Positions 35,897-56,690 of a stretch of 64,000 bases of DNA are shown piece after piece. How positions within the stretch are numbered: position 1 is the first letter of the stretch; each line of letters begins with the position of its first letter. Location: assembly GCA_963978895.1 (NCBI GenBank), contig OZ022241.1, positions 11,241,356 to 11,305,355 of the forward strand, written 5' to 3'. Source of the DNA: Erpobdella octoculata (Eukaryota; Annelida; Clitellata; Hirudinida; Erpobdellidae). The notes beneath the pieces are model-generated. The model worked only from the letters and a program-made list of their open reading frames with translations. It did no database searches and was not told the DNA's origin. A program made the translations under genes and the position numbers.

Positions 35897-36345
35897 GTGC
35901 AGTGTCTGCCCTTCTACCAAATTCAGACAAGTTTTTACTATGAGTTTTTATATGTCAATGACCTTAAACCGTTGACGCAACTGCTAAAACAAGACAGGCA
36001 TGACGATGTTGAAAAATATATTGCAGACGAGGCTCTCATTGCAAGTAGGTTTCTAAAAAACAAATTTCAAGCAGGCTGCAGTCTCCAGGAAATGATGAAT
36101 TTTATGCTGGACTATAAGGATGCATTTCCTACTCTAAATTGGCACTATTCTAGTCAGCTGCAATGACTCTTGACATCTCGATTGCCACTTGTGAGAATTC
36201 ATTTTCTTGTCTAACACGAGTACTACGACCACATAGAAGATCAATGTCCCATGAGAGAAAGAGCAAACTTGTACTTCTGGCATTTGAAAAATTGCTCTGT
36301 AAAGCAATTGATATGGATACCTATCAAATACCAAGAATGCAATAA
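35897..36345 (+). pseudogene. hAT transposase C-terminal remnant (element A)
   Basis: Two overlapping frames make one protein with a frameshift near 36160. The first contains VNDLKPLTQLLKQDRHDDVE and MMNFMLDYKDAFPTLNWHYS. The second contains TLDISIATCENSFSCLTRVL and RPHRRSMSHERKSKLVLLAF. The second block is the hAT C-terminal dimerisation region, in which ...ATCERSFS.L...R..MS.ER...L..L is characteristic. The N-terminal DNA-binding and catalytic parts are absent, so it cannot be active. Confidence 0.8.
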
Positions 36346-36832
36346 AATAAAATCGGATTCAAATAATTGTCTTGACAATAATCAAACCATATTATAATGA
36401 AATGTTATTTTTAGTTTAGTTTCTCATTTCAAGCTATTACACATCCATTCATGTTTTACATATGAAAATTGTCATGAGTTTCATAATCAGTGCTTGGACT
36501 CAGTCTTACAATATTATAATAACTTTAATCTTACAGTTTTAAAACAGAGAAAGAAGCTAATTCAGCTTAGCTGACAAACTTTTGCTTTTGATTTTTGAAT
36601 GACTCAATAATTCAAACTATTTTCATAATTTAATATTTTTTAGTTCTAGTCTGGCACTGCAATACTATTAACCCCAATATTCTGAACTGATTAATTCGAG
36701 GAAACAATTTAAAGCTTACTGTCAAACCACACAATTTTTATAACAATATAAGTTTAATGATAGACTTGATATATAATCTAATCTTCTATCTAGATTGTTT
36801 AGAAACTGATGACAAGTTGTATGTGTAACACA

Positions 36833-38266
36833 TAGGGTTGTTACAGTTACTGAATCTAAAACTGAAACATTCAGTTAACTGAATCTTTTTAGATTCAGTA
36901 ACTTCAACTGAAACTGAAACTGAATCTTTTTTAAAAACTGTAACTGAAACTGAATCTATTGAGAAAACTGAATATAACTGAATCTTTTAGAATGAATATT
37001 TTTTATCATTTTATTATATTATTTTTATGTTTGCGGTTAAATGTTTTGATTCTATGGCACGGACGATAACTCGGTCGAAGTTAGGAATAGTTCTTTCTTT
37101 TTGTTTCGTGTTAGTGTTCTGTTGCTTGCGTTGTTTTTCGAAGATTTTCAAGTTTTTAGAATTACCAGAATGGAAGATACTAGTGTTAGTAGTAACATTG
37201 TTATGGACGAATCTACCGAGGAAGAAGTATCGTTTATTCAACAAAATGAGTCGGAATCTGCTTTAGGACCTCCAACGAAAAAAGCTAGATTCAACAAAAC
37301 AAGGCCTATACTAACCCGGTACATAAAATGTTTACAGGAGTTGGAGCCGATATTAAGTGCAATATTTGTTCTGTAATTTTGAAAGGTAAAAATGTCAAAA
37401 ATTTAGAGTCTCACTTGAGGTAGCATGAAACAGAATACGCAGAGTATTTAGAGGAAAAAAATAGCTATGATATCAAAAACACAAAGTAAGTCTATTAAAC
37501 GACCCTTTTCATATTTGAAAAACCAGGCAACAATTGAAAACTGTTTTGTTGTTAAAGAACGCAAAAATGACATTAAAAAAGGCTCCAATGCCTATAATAA
37601 GGCTGCCCATGCTATCGCCTCAGCATTTGCTGCAAACAGTTCGCCATTTCTTTTGATCGAAGAACCTTCTATTAAAAATATGTTTGCAGTTGTGTCGGAA
37701 GGTCGTTTACTAACCTTGCCGAACAAACACGATATATCCACAAAAGTGTCCGAATTAGTAAAAGAATTAAAAAGATCTGTTGAATTATCATTGAATTCAG
37801 CGAAGTATGTGTCAATCACAACAGATGGTCACGGCCATGTTATTCATCGGTAAGGATGGGAATAACTTGCCATTATTTTGATCGAAACATCAATAAAATA
37901 AGAAGAGCTCTTCTGACTTGTAGAACAATTACGCAACCCCATACAGGCTTTGCTCTTAGCAGATGTTGGCATAATTTGGGTGACGACAAGCTGGAAGCTG
38001 AAGTCTTTTATAAATTCAAGAAGGAATTTTTAGGCTAAATACATTTTTTAAACATGTCTGTGTTGCAAAATGTTTTTTATAGTAAATTTCTTCTTGGTAG
38101 TTTACCTAAAAAAATTGAAAAAAAAAACTGAATCTAACTGTAACTGAAACTGAAACTGAATCTTTAAAGATTCAGTTTACTGAAACTGAAACTGAATCTT
38201 TGTAAAGTTTCAGTTACTTTAACTGAAACTGAAACTGAATCTTTTTTCAAAACTGTAACAACCCTA
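36833..38266 (+). mobile_element. hAT element B, 1.43 kb, nested inside element A
   Basis: Perfect 16-bp terminal inverted repeats tagggttgttacagtt are flanked by a perfect 8-bp duplication gtaacaca (36825-36832 and 38267-38274). Both subterminal zones consist of many copies of aactgaaactgaatct in both orientations, the type of array hAT transposases bind. The interior has a broken transposase start. The clean ends and duplication indicate a recent insertion. Confidence 0.92.
37170..38038 (+). pseudogene. Broken BED-finger/hAT transposase N-terminal part (element B)
   Basis: Begins MEDTSVSSNIVMDESTEEEV. After a frameshift near 37330 a BED-type zinc finger can be seen (CNICSVILKGKN ... LESHLR, stop, HETEYAEYLE). 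It continues in the frame 37467-37853 with KRPFSYLKNQATIENCFVVK and a typical hAT segment SLNSAKYVSITTDGHGHV, where intact members have TTDGWT. The last piece (37856-38038, WHNLGDDKLEAEVFYKFKKE) is in another frame. At least one stop and two frameshifts make it non-functional, and the catalytic C-terminus is missing. Confidence 0.75.
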
Positions 38267-38851
38267 GTAACACATGAATGGGTGTTTAGTAACTTAAAAT
38301 GAGAAGGTAAACTAAATAGTACATTTTATTATAATGTGGTTTGATCTTTGTCAAAACAAATATTTAAATCCGATTTTATATAATTGATTTCTTGGCAATT
38401 GATACAGATGTACAAGTTTTTATCCAAAATAAAATAAGCAAGTTATTGTATTGTGGACTATAACGGTTGTCTTAATCAATAATTAAATTTGGACAATTTG
38501 ATTCAGTGCTGTCATCCCAGTGGTGTGCCATGCACGCATCAAAAATCAAGATTGTGGATAACAACAAGCATACTGTTATTTGACAAAATTTCCTGTGAAA
38601 ATTGTTAATTTTTGTTATTACGAGCAGCAATATTGCAACTCTTAGAAAATCTAAAATCCCATAATAGGATATCCAAAATTGGATGCCATTTTGTGTCAAA
38701 TGCTACAAAATGCTTTGGCGAATCTCCTTATTGCGAGGGGCTTCGCACCTGCGGCGCTCGCGCTCAGGCTTCTTCGGTGCCCTTGTTCGTCAGTAGCCCC
38801 CCTACTAATTTTCATAGCCCCCCCACTCACTAAATCCTGCCTACGGGCCTG

Positions 38852-38985
38852 AGGGTTCGGCACATTCCGATTTCGGAGACACGTGTGGGTGGCAGGTAAC
38901 ACTGTGTGATCCCATATGCACTAGCAGTTCCCGGCGCTGCTGGGGTATTAATTGATATACGAAGTAGCGCCCTAATGTTATACAT
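38852..38985 (+). repeat. tRNA-derived SINE, right part after the hAT insertion
   Basis: Resumes with the duplicated target agggttcg and continues gcacattccgatttcggaga, then cacgtgtgggtggcaggtaa. The right border is approximate, near the drop in G+C after ggcgctgctggggtatt. Confidence 0.55.
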
Positions 38986-39258
38986 TTACATTTAGTACCC
39001 TAGTCAATATCGCTAGGCCTAGGCATTCGAAACATGTAAAGTGCTAAATGACTTCATTTTTTGGCTAAGAAAAGGAGGAGGTCCGCACCCCCAAAACCCC
39101 CTGTATCCACCCATGTAAATTTAACAAGTAAACCGTTAAAATTTCGTTTTTCACAAATTCTTTATATTTTGTAATTCGGCAGCTTTTAATTTTTTGCAAA
39201 TCATTTTTTATGATAATAAATCTATACAATTTCTGCATAATAAAAAAATCATTTGTTA
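38986..39258. other. Intergenic, unassigned
   Basis: Contains gaggaggtccgcacccccaa near 39074, which resembles the end of a DNA element. No gene is seen. Confidence 0.35.
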
Positions 39259-39472
39259 AAAAACAACGGTTTTTTGCGCCCTTAAAAGTACAAAACAATA
39301 TTCCTATAATTCGTATACAAAGAAAAACGTTGCAGGCGTATTATTTTTTATAACTATTGGTTTTAAAAAAGTTTTGATGTTGTAGCCTATATGCGCCCGC
39401 AACGTTTTTTCTTGTATATGAATTATAGGAATATTATTTTATACTTTTTAGGGCGCAAGAAAAACGTTGTTT
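39259..39472. repeat. Long palindrome, arms about 80 bp
   Basis: The left arm 39259-39338 includes ttttttgcgcccttaaaagt, caatattcctataattcgta and aaaaacgttgcaggcg. The right arm 39392-39472 carries the reverse complements cgcccgcaacgttttttctt, gaattataggaatattattt and tttttagggcgcaagaaaaa. About 53 bp separates them. The arms are close to 90% complementary by eye. Confidence 0.75.
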
Positions 39473-40112
39473 TTTTTAAATGTATTTTTTATTATGTAAA
39501 AATTATTTTCTACTTTTTAGTTTTTGATGGGTGAAATTTTGTAAGCATTTTAGTTTTTAGTTTTTTTTTCGCTAGGTGCAAACCTTACTTCTTTAATTTG
39601 AAATCTTATAATTTTTTTAATTTTTTCGCTAGGTGGCAAAAACACCATCGTGTGGATTTCGCGGACAGACATTCTCGGAAATCTCAAGCAGACAACAAAG
39701 TTTGGGGGTGACACCCGGCTGCAATTAAAAAAAAACCTTACACAAACTCCATAAAATGAAATAACGCCTAAAAATATAAAAAAAACTTATACGTGTCTAG
39801 GTTAAAGTGCTCGTTTTGATGAGGTTGTGGATGCAATTTAGGAGATTTGTAATAAACAAGAAAATGCAGACACCAGAGGCGCTGCTCAAAACCTTATGCC
39901 TGCCGTATGTAATTTAACTTTTCTTTGCTACCATTTCTTTTGAAATGATGTACTAAGAAATATAAATTGCAAAGTAAAAGCTTGACTATTGACCAGCTAG
40001 CTATAGTAATAGTGAGATTTTGTCTTTATATTAGATAAAAATAGATCATATTATAGAAGAAGCAATAGGACTTGAAGCAAAAAATTGGAGAAATACGAGA
40101 TTCCAATATAAT

Positions 40113-40230
40113 CTTTTTTTTATTATAGTTTATAGTCCTTTTTATTATAGTATATAGTCCTTTTTATTATAGTATATAGTCCTTTATATTATAGTTTATA
40201 GTCCTTTATATTATAGTTTATAGTCCTTTA
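40113..40230. repeat. 22-bp tandem repeat, five copies
   Basis: The unit is about ttattatag(t)ttatagtccttt, repeated five times with few changes. It lies inside the decayed hAT region. Confidence 0.85.
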
Positions 40231-40269
40231 CACTTACACCAGGTGTTTTAAGACAGTTCCAATATAAAA

Positions 40270-41055
40270 AAATCGTCGTTAAAAACGATTACAACTGAAA
40301 ATCAAAAGGATATGCTGAAATGTCTCGACCGATTCAGTACTGAACTTCGAACTAGATCAAAATCTATTGAAGATGTAGCTTCATCGCTCTAGGTTGTCAG
40401 ACAAATAATTTGCTCTCGACAAACATCGAAAAGTTGAAATTATTTTCATCAAATTCAACTGGCTTTACGATGAGGTATCAGATATCAGAAGCAAAACTTT
40501 TCTAGAGATAATAAAGTTTAGAAGAAGTTTAAAAGCAGTCAATGATACAGTGTCTGATTAGGTATCCGTGGACTTTTTGAAATTCATCGTGGAATGGGAT
40601 ATTACATAATCTTTTCCGAATATTATTGTAGGATTAAAGTTATTTATGACAATTTGCGTATTTGTTGTTTTGTGCAAGAGGAGTTTTAGTAAATTAATAT
40701 AAACTACGGTCAACAATGGGCTATACGAGGCTAATCAATCTTGTAATGTTAACGATCGAGAGCAAGGCAACACTAAGTAATAATTTTGAGGATGTGATTT
40801 CCGAGTTTGCAGCTGTCAAAGCTATAGAGAAAAGAAACAATACTTGAAATATTTTAAAAATAAAAGTTTTTGCAAGTTTCTTCTAAATATGTTTAAGATA
40901 TTCGATTGATAGTTTTGTAATTTGATGATCGTTGACTTATAATTTTTCAAATTTTTATTTGAATTGTTGTATTGAAATAATGTTGATTTTAACCGTTTTC
41001 GAGGGGTGACACCATCGATATCCACCCCGGTGTCACCCATGCTAGCTACGCCACT
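40270..41055 (+). pseudogene. Decayed hAT transposase (element C) with right terminus
   Basis: The plus-strand frames contain ENQKDMLKCLDRFSTELRTR, then after frameshifts STNIEKLKLFSSNSTGFTMR, SVDFLKFIVEWDI, VGLKLFMTICVFVVLCKRSF (the hAT dimerisation block, normally ...VASAERSFSKLK) and NNFEDVISEFAAVKAIEKRN, typical of zf-MYM1/TTF-type hAT proteins. Several stops are present. The probable right terminus is tgctagctacgccactg ending near 41055. No matching left end (cagtggcgtagc) was found, so the element is truncated on the left, and the related word gggggtgacacccgg at about 39705 may be internal. Confidence 0.7.
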
Positions 41056-42197
41056 GATGTGCAGCCACGAGACGTAAAATAAGAAAACTATTCAACTATT
41101 GTAAGACCAAACATATATTTGTTTCTTTTTCCAAAAAGCTAGAATGACGTCCTCGTATGGCTGAACTGTCCAAATAAAAAAGCAGTGGCTTATTTGGTCA
41201 AATCATGTCATTTACTTAATTGTGAAAAATTAAACTATATTTAATTATTTGAATTTTTGATAATTTTCAACTTGTTATAATTTTTAATTAGTCATGCTTT
41301 TATTGGTCTAATTAAAAAACTGGGTTCTTGTGCAATATGATTTCCTCTAGCAGATCTTTGGATCTTTGGTATTATAGTTAGTTCTACTTCAAAAATTGTT
41401 GGCAAGCCAATTGCTAATAAAGGTAACGCTGTCATTTTTTAGCAATCTAAGCCAAACGTTTCCTCAAAATACTCAACCTGTTCTTGTTATTCTAGCAAAA
41501 ACAAATACTTTCCTCTCCTCCTCCCACATTTATTCTCTTTTTCCCTTCTCTCTCAGCGACGCCAACGATATACTCATCCATAATCAATCAAATTAAATTT
41601 AATCAATTTGTTCCAGAAAATAAGCAATTTATATTTTTTCTTTGCATTCAGGAGTTTAAACCATGTTATGCTGTTATACCTACCCATAGATATCTATGTA
41701 TGTACCTGTCATGTCAATCTACGATGTGTACTATGTGTAGTAATGAAATATTGGCGTTGTTTTGATCAGCAATTATTTTATTAAAAATTGAAGTTATTCA
41801 AGATATTCAAGATATATACTCATATATACAAACTAAACTAATCATTATTTCTCTTTGTTCTTTGTATTTAAGATCTTAACCCGTTGGTAAAAAAATAAAA
41901 TCAAGCCAATCAAAATAACAGACAGGTAATCAACATCTTTTTCTTTGTTTGTATATACCTGTGCAATCCTGAGACGAATTTACAAAGCATGGTTGTATTA
42001 ATTTATACTTTCATTTGTTTCTATATTTTGTCTCGCAATTTATTCATCCTAACTATGCAACAATTTTTTTCCTTTTCAACTCACACGAAATGCTAATTAA
42101 TGATAGACGTGCGGCTGTCTCATATTCTCTCATAAACAGGATTCATCCTGAAAAGATGACCGCCGCTTAAGTTATCTTAAATTTTTTAAATTTAAAA
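41056..42197. other. Intergenic, upstream of the receptor guanylyl cyclase
   Basis: A+T-rich. A frame at 41396-41596 has no recognisable family. The region immediately upstream of 42198 should contain the promoter and 5' UTR, but no specific motif can be defended. Confidence 0.45.
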
Positions 42198-52330
<10,133 letters not shown>

Positions 52331-52607
52331 TTTAATGTAACGAAATTAAATTATGAAAGTTGTTTATACAGTAATACGCACAGTTTTTAATGTTGATTAT
52401 TGACTGCACAATTTGTTAGGTTGTATTTATTTGCACCTATATAGGTCCATGTTGTAATTATAATACATTTTAATTGACTCGTTAGATTATTTGAAATATT
52501 TCATTTAGTATTAATTTGTACAGCTTCATAAGCAAATTTTTAAATATTTTCTTGTTCCTTTTTGCTAGTCGTTTTTCCAGGAGCTAAACATGTTCTATGC
52601 TTTAACC

Positions 52608-53449
52608 CAGGCATGCATAACATACGGCCCGCGGGCAAAATCCGGCCCGCCAACTGATTTTATACGGCCCTCGAAGGATTTTGAAAAATTAATTTAATTA
52701 GGCCCTCCGTGGCTTTTTGAAAGTTAATTAAATATCTGTTATTTTTTACAGTGATCCATTTTTAATTTCATTTATTTTCAGTCTTTGGTTTTATCTCTTT
52801 CCTAGACGACTTAAATAGAAATCTTTCTAACCAACTTCGGGTGGCAAACACTAGTTTGAGATCAAATATAAATGATATATGCAGAGAAAAGGTGTCAAAT
52901 ATCACATTGATTGTTGGAAAACAAGTAAAGAAAAAAACGGGTTTTTTAACACAATATTTTAATTTTAAATACACTGGATTTAGAAATACGAAAGATGTTC
53001 AAATTAAAAAGCTGGTTAAATTTTGCTTGCAAGATTTGCGTACAGAAAAAGCCACACACACACAAACAGAGATTGTAACCTAAATAAAAGTTTGTAATAA
53101 GTCATTAAGATGAGAAAAGAAATTTTTATAAACATTAATAAAACTATTTTTTGTTATTAGTTTCAATGAAACTGTTATTACTTCAACCAGCTTTTTGACT
53201 AGCTAGGAAGCTGAAACTTTCAGCATAGCTTTATATTGGATGACAATACATGATTCAATTAAAAAAAATTTAATTTGAACATCTTTCGTATTTCTTAATT
53301 GAGTATATTTGAAATTAAAGCTTGTATTGAAAAACTCGTTTTTTCCTTTACTTGTTTGTCTAATAAGTGGTTATTACGTTATTGTTTATTTGGCCCTCAA
53401 GGTTGTTTAAAAAAAAAGGCCCCTAGTCAATAACAGTTGAGCATTCCTG
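52608..53449. mobile_element. hAT-like non-autonomous element, 842 bp, with nested repeat
   Basis: Left end caggcatgcataacatacgg with cggcccgcgggcaaaatccg; right end ggcccctagtcaataacagt, then tgagcattcctg. Flanks ctttaacc and ctttaatc match at 7 of 8. The cggcccgcgggc-type terminus is typical of a widespread hAT-like family. The interior 52960-53350 belongs to another repeat family (also at 28260-28560), so this copy is a composite. It begins about 280 bp after the guanylyl cyclase stop. Confidence 0.75.
52960..53350. repeat. Inverted-repeat segment nested in the hAT-like element
   Basis: Left half 52960-53100 has gttcaaattaaaaagctggt, ttgcaagatttgcgtacaga and cctaaataaaagtttgta. Right half has ccagctttttgactagctag, gaagctgaaactttcagca and taatttgaacatctttcgta, which mirrors the left end (tacgaaagatgttcaaatta). 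The single-copy relative at 28260-28560 shows the two halves belong to one family. Confidence 0.6.
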
Positions 53450-53666
53450 CTTTAATCTCTTTCACGTTCACATAAACATCATTTGGAAAATTAAACTTTT
53501 TTTTATTATTCATGAAACAGTTTTGAAGTTGCGCTTTATTTTACGTTCGAAAAACTTGAATGTTTTGTTTTTATAAATGAAATTAATATTTGCAATCGTT
53601 TGATGGACTTAATAATGAAGATGGATTTTTCATTGCGCCCAGTATCACATGACTTCCCTCGTAAAC

Positions 53667-55069
53667 TCAGGAGAAGAATTTGTTTTTGACGATTGCCACG
53701 GTTACTCCAGCGGCCAATAAAGAAGCGGCAGTGAGATAGATGCCTTTGTAAGATGATCCCTCCTCAGCATCGTCGTTCTCAGCGCCTGAAAGATACTTGC
53801 TTTTTCTCTTGTACTCCATTAGATCTTCATCGTTAACGTTCCACGGACTCGATTTCTTATTGTCCTCCTAATGATTGATGATAAATACATTTTTATTTAT
53901 AAGCAAGTAAATTTCACTTGAAACCAGATTACTGCTACTATCAGATTGATATTATTTCGTCATGGTATTTAAATTTTGAAAAGCACTATTCAGTTACTAA
54001 ACCTACTTTAAGGTCAAGCCAGTTTTCGTAAGTGCTGCTAACGTTTCTAGGACTCGCTGGAAAATGTGTTTGATCTTTTGGTCTCGTAGCTGTGGGACAA
54101 AATAAAAATAGCAAATAAAATAATTACTTAAATATAACTTAACATTTATTAAGCTCAAAGTCAAAAAAGCATTTCACTATAAAAAAAAATGTACGTTACT
54201 TGTCCAAATTTCATCATCTTTGTCATCAAAATTTCTAGAGATAGGTTGAACTTTAAGACTCGCAGACCTTCTTAATTTTTTCATGCTGTTTTCAATCTCT
54301 TGCTGTCGACGTTCATTTGATCTCATCAGCTCAACATCTCTTTCTATCTCTCGTTCTCTTTCTCTGTCCATCTTTCGCTTTTGTTCCATCTCTCTTTCTA
54401 TTTCTCGCATTGTTTCTCTTTCTCTTTCAATCTCTCGTTTGTTTTCTCTTTCTCTTTCAATATCTCGCATTCTTTCTTTCTCCATCTCACGCATTTTTTC
54501 TCTTTCCCTATCCATCTTTCGCCTGTTTTCTCTTTCTATTTCCATTTCTCTTTCCATTTCTCTTTCTTTCTCTTTTTCCATCTCCTGTTCTTTGTCAGTG
54601 TACTTCATCAAAAACTTGAAGGCATCGCTGGTGTGACCACGCTTTTTGGGGCTTCCATCACCCTGCATCAGACGATCGGACGTTCGAAATTCCTTTCTGG
54701 TCAATGACATTCCTCTACTTCTGAGTTTTCTCGAGCTGTAATCATTTTGAAAACTGCTACTGTTGACAAGGCGTTTGTTTAAATTGCTTCTGAAAATAAA
54801 TATATATTTTTCTATTGTAACAAATAACATTCAGCTTCTAAAGTACAGTAAAAGTCTTTTAGAGCAAAGGACTCTTTTGTTCGAAACAACATTTCTTATA
54901 TCTGTATCTGGCCTATAGTAGCTTGTTTCTGAGGAACTTAGAAACACGAGAATCTGACACTTTTGCTCGTCCCGGAAAGTGTCCGCTCGCCAAGACTTTT
55001 ACTGTAATTATATAAAATCATTTTTTATTCAACTCACAATTCCGGGTTGCTATCAAATGTTACCACCAT
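53667..55069 (-). CDS. Unrecognised coiled-coil protein with C-terminal membrane anchor, 301 residues
   Basis: Four exons on the minus strand: 55038-55069 (MVVTFDSNPE), 54200-54789, 54007-54089 and 53667-53867; the total is an exact multiple of three. The N-terminal 75 residues are basic and Ser-rich (SRKLRSRGMSLTRKEFRTSD, GSPKKRGHTSDAFKFLMKYT). About residues 80-185 are a continuous Glu/Arg/Met/Lys helix with near-repeats of ERERE and REMER, a single long coiled coil. The next 85 are polar (KVQPISRNFDDKDDEIWT, NVSSTYENWLDLK, EYKRKSKYLSGAENDDAEEG). The end YKGIYLTAASLLAAGVTVAI then VKNKFFS is a hydrophobic span with a short basic tail and stop. That is the layout of a tail-anchored protein of the mitochondrial outer membrane or ER. 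I do not recognise the family, and function is unknown. Intron 1 carries a small mariner-like MITE. Confidence 0.7.
54844..55006. mobile_element. Tc1/mariner-type MITE, about 160 bp
   Basis: Inverted termini tacagtaaaagtctt and aagacttttactgta, each including the TA target dinucleotide expected for Tc1/mariner insertion. The interior has no coding capacity. It sits in intron 1 of the tail-anchored protein gene. Confidence 0.75.
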
Positions 55070-55549
55070 GTTTGTTTAGTTTCTTTTTCTTTTAATAATA
55101 CTTAAAAAGAATATTTCAGCGCCGTTGTTGATTATACCAATTTTTAAATCTCCAAGATGTTTACTTCTTACTTACGTCATCAACTTTTATGACGAAGTCA
55201 ACGATTCGTGTTTAAAAATAAGTTTTTAACGCAGAAACAAAATTATAAGTAAAATCAATTTGTTTTTAAATCAAAAAACATATAAACAAATATTGTACAA
55301 TAATTTCAATCAGAAAAGAGTTATATATTGACACTAGAGATGTGAATTATTACCATTGGTTCTTATTGATTTTTTTTTTATTTGAAGGACATTTTGGGTG
55401 TTTATTTATCTTAAAACACATTATGAAAAAAAGTAGGGAGAGATTACCTTGGTTAGAGTCTATTTCACAAGTGTGGCTAGTGTCTCCCACCCCATGCTAA
55501 TCTGTGAATTATTTGATTTATATAAAAAAAAAACTAGCAGTACCCGTCG
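55070..55549. other. Intergenic, upstream of the tail-anchored protein gene
   Basis: Probable promoter region of the minus-strand gene; no motif can be defended. A+T-rich, with no other feature. Confidence 0.45.
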
Positions 55550-55740
55550 CGGCTCTGCTCGTTTGAAATTAGAAAATTTAAACTGTGCTCATATGAGCCC
55601 TGCAGGAATTTTTTAGACCTCGTCCAGTTTATTTCATAGGCAGAAAATTCAAGGCCCGTTTCATAAGCACAAAAATCAAAGCCAGACCCTGTTTGTGCTG
55701 AACTGGACCCAGCCAGTTTCAACGGGCACAAAAATAATAT
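55550..55740. repeat. GC-rich dispersed repeat related to 6360-6745
   Basis: Contains aaggcccgtttcataagcac, aaaatcaaagccagaccctg and tggacccagccagtttcaac. Their reverse complements resemble the gaaacgggccaggcc and cctggctggacc words of the 6.4-kb repeat. Confidence 0.5.
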
Positions 55741-55754
55741 ATCTTATTATTTTT

Positions 55755-56345
55755 CACGAAGATACAGCTGAAAGCAAAGCAAAAAGAAAAAGATCTTGGC
55801 GTATTAATAAATGCTAAACAAAAAGATTGTAGATCGAGGTTGCAAAGAACCATGGTCAGCAGAGATCTCGATAGAAATACAATTTTAAAATTGTATAAAT
55901 CTCTAGTTAGGCCAAACTTGGAAAACTGTGTGCAAGCATGGAACCCTTTTCTTAAACAAGATAGTATCTATAGACATAATAGAGAAAGTACAAAAACGAG
56001 CTACAAAGATGATTGCTGAATTGAAAGGACTGAACTATGAACAACGTTTGAAAATAGAAGAACTTGGGGAGACTTAATTGTGACGTATCTACAAAGTATT
56101 GAACGGATTGGTTGACCTAAATCCGGAAAGATTTTTTTGAAAGATCGAGATATGAAAGTATACCAGAGGGCTCAACTTTAAGTTGTACAAGAAAAGGGAA
56201 GGTTCAATGTAACAAAGATGTTTCAGTGCCAGGGCGACGAATGGGTAGAATAGATTGGAAAGTGAAGTCGTGAATGCTGCAACTCTTGACAAATTTAAAA
56301 TTAAATTATCTAAATATGGTTTCTAAGTGTATGATAGTGGATCTC
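55755..56345 (+). pseudogene. CR1/L2-type LINE 3' fragment (reverse transcriptase C-terminus)
   Basis: Frames on the plus strand read KDLGVLINAKQ, MVSRDLDRNTILKLYKSLVR, PNLENCVQAWNPFLKQD, then after frameshifts VLNGLVDLNPERFF and RSRYESIPEGS. The KDLGV, LYKSLVRP.LE.CVQAW and LNG....P..FF string is diagnostic of the region after the polymerase domain in CR1/L2-like LINEs. A (atgtt)n-like tail follows at about 56388-56405. It is truncated at the 5' end and broken, so inactive. Confidence 0.8.
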
Positions 56346-56449
56346 ACACAATTAATTGTTCTGATTCACTTTAAATAAACGTTAGATTTTATGTTATGTT
56401 ATGTAATCAGACAGAAAGGTGAAGTTAATATAAAAAATTTAAAAAAGTC

Positions 56450-56690
56450 ATCATTTCCAGGCTCCGTCTCAACTGCACCTTGCTAAACTACAGGACTCTG
56501 CGACACATGTCAAGAACCGGAAACTGTCAAGCCATTCCTTACAAGCTGCAGAGCAAGGGCACCCCTCCATCAAAAAATAAAAAATATACTGAAACAAGTA
56601 GACTCTGACATCGGAACCATCCTAAACAATCCTAAATGCCCAGACCTCATTGCCTCATTTTTAATGGGATTACACTAAATGAACCAGATC
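56450..56690 (+). pseudogene. Second non-LTR retrotransposon 3' fragment
   Basis: The frame reads LNCTLL, then LCDTCQEPETVKHFLTSCRA and DSDIGTILNNPKCPDLIASF before a stop. The C-x2-C-x4-E-x-x-x-H-x4-C pattern is the C-terminal zinc-knuckle-like motif of Jockey/R1/CR1-group ORF2 proteins. It is a 5'-truncated copy. Confidence 0.65.

Larger units (their letters stand above)
35429..38851 (+). mobile_element. hAT element A, 3.4 kb, inserted in a SINE and itself interrupted
   Basis: The terminal inverted repeats begin caggcccgtag at both ends (the right end reads ctacgggcctg). The element is flanked by a perfect 8-bp duplication agggttcg (35421-35428 and 38852-38859), the hAT signature. Subterminal regions are rich in gccccccact words on both sides. 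It carries the C-terminal part of a hAT transposase (35897-36345) and is split by hAT element B at 36833-38266. Without B it is about 1.98 kb, so much of an autonomous element is missing. Confidence 0.88.

Noticed and set aside
40113..40230. CRISPR-like array
   Set aside because: The 22-bp units are directly adjacent with no unique spacers, and the genome is eukaryotic. It is a simple tandem repeat.
54283..54707. Three plus-strand frames rich in Ser, Phe and Leu
   Set aside because: They are antisense shadows of the Glu/Arg-rich coiled-coil exon of the minus-strand gene.
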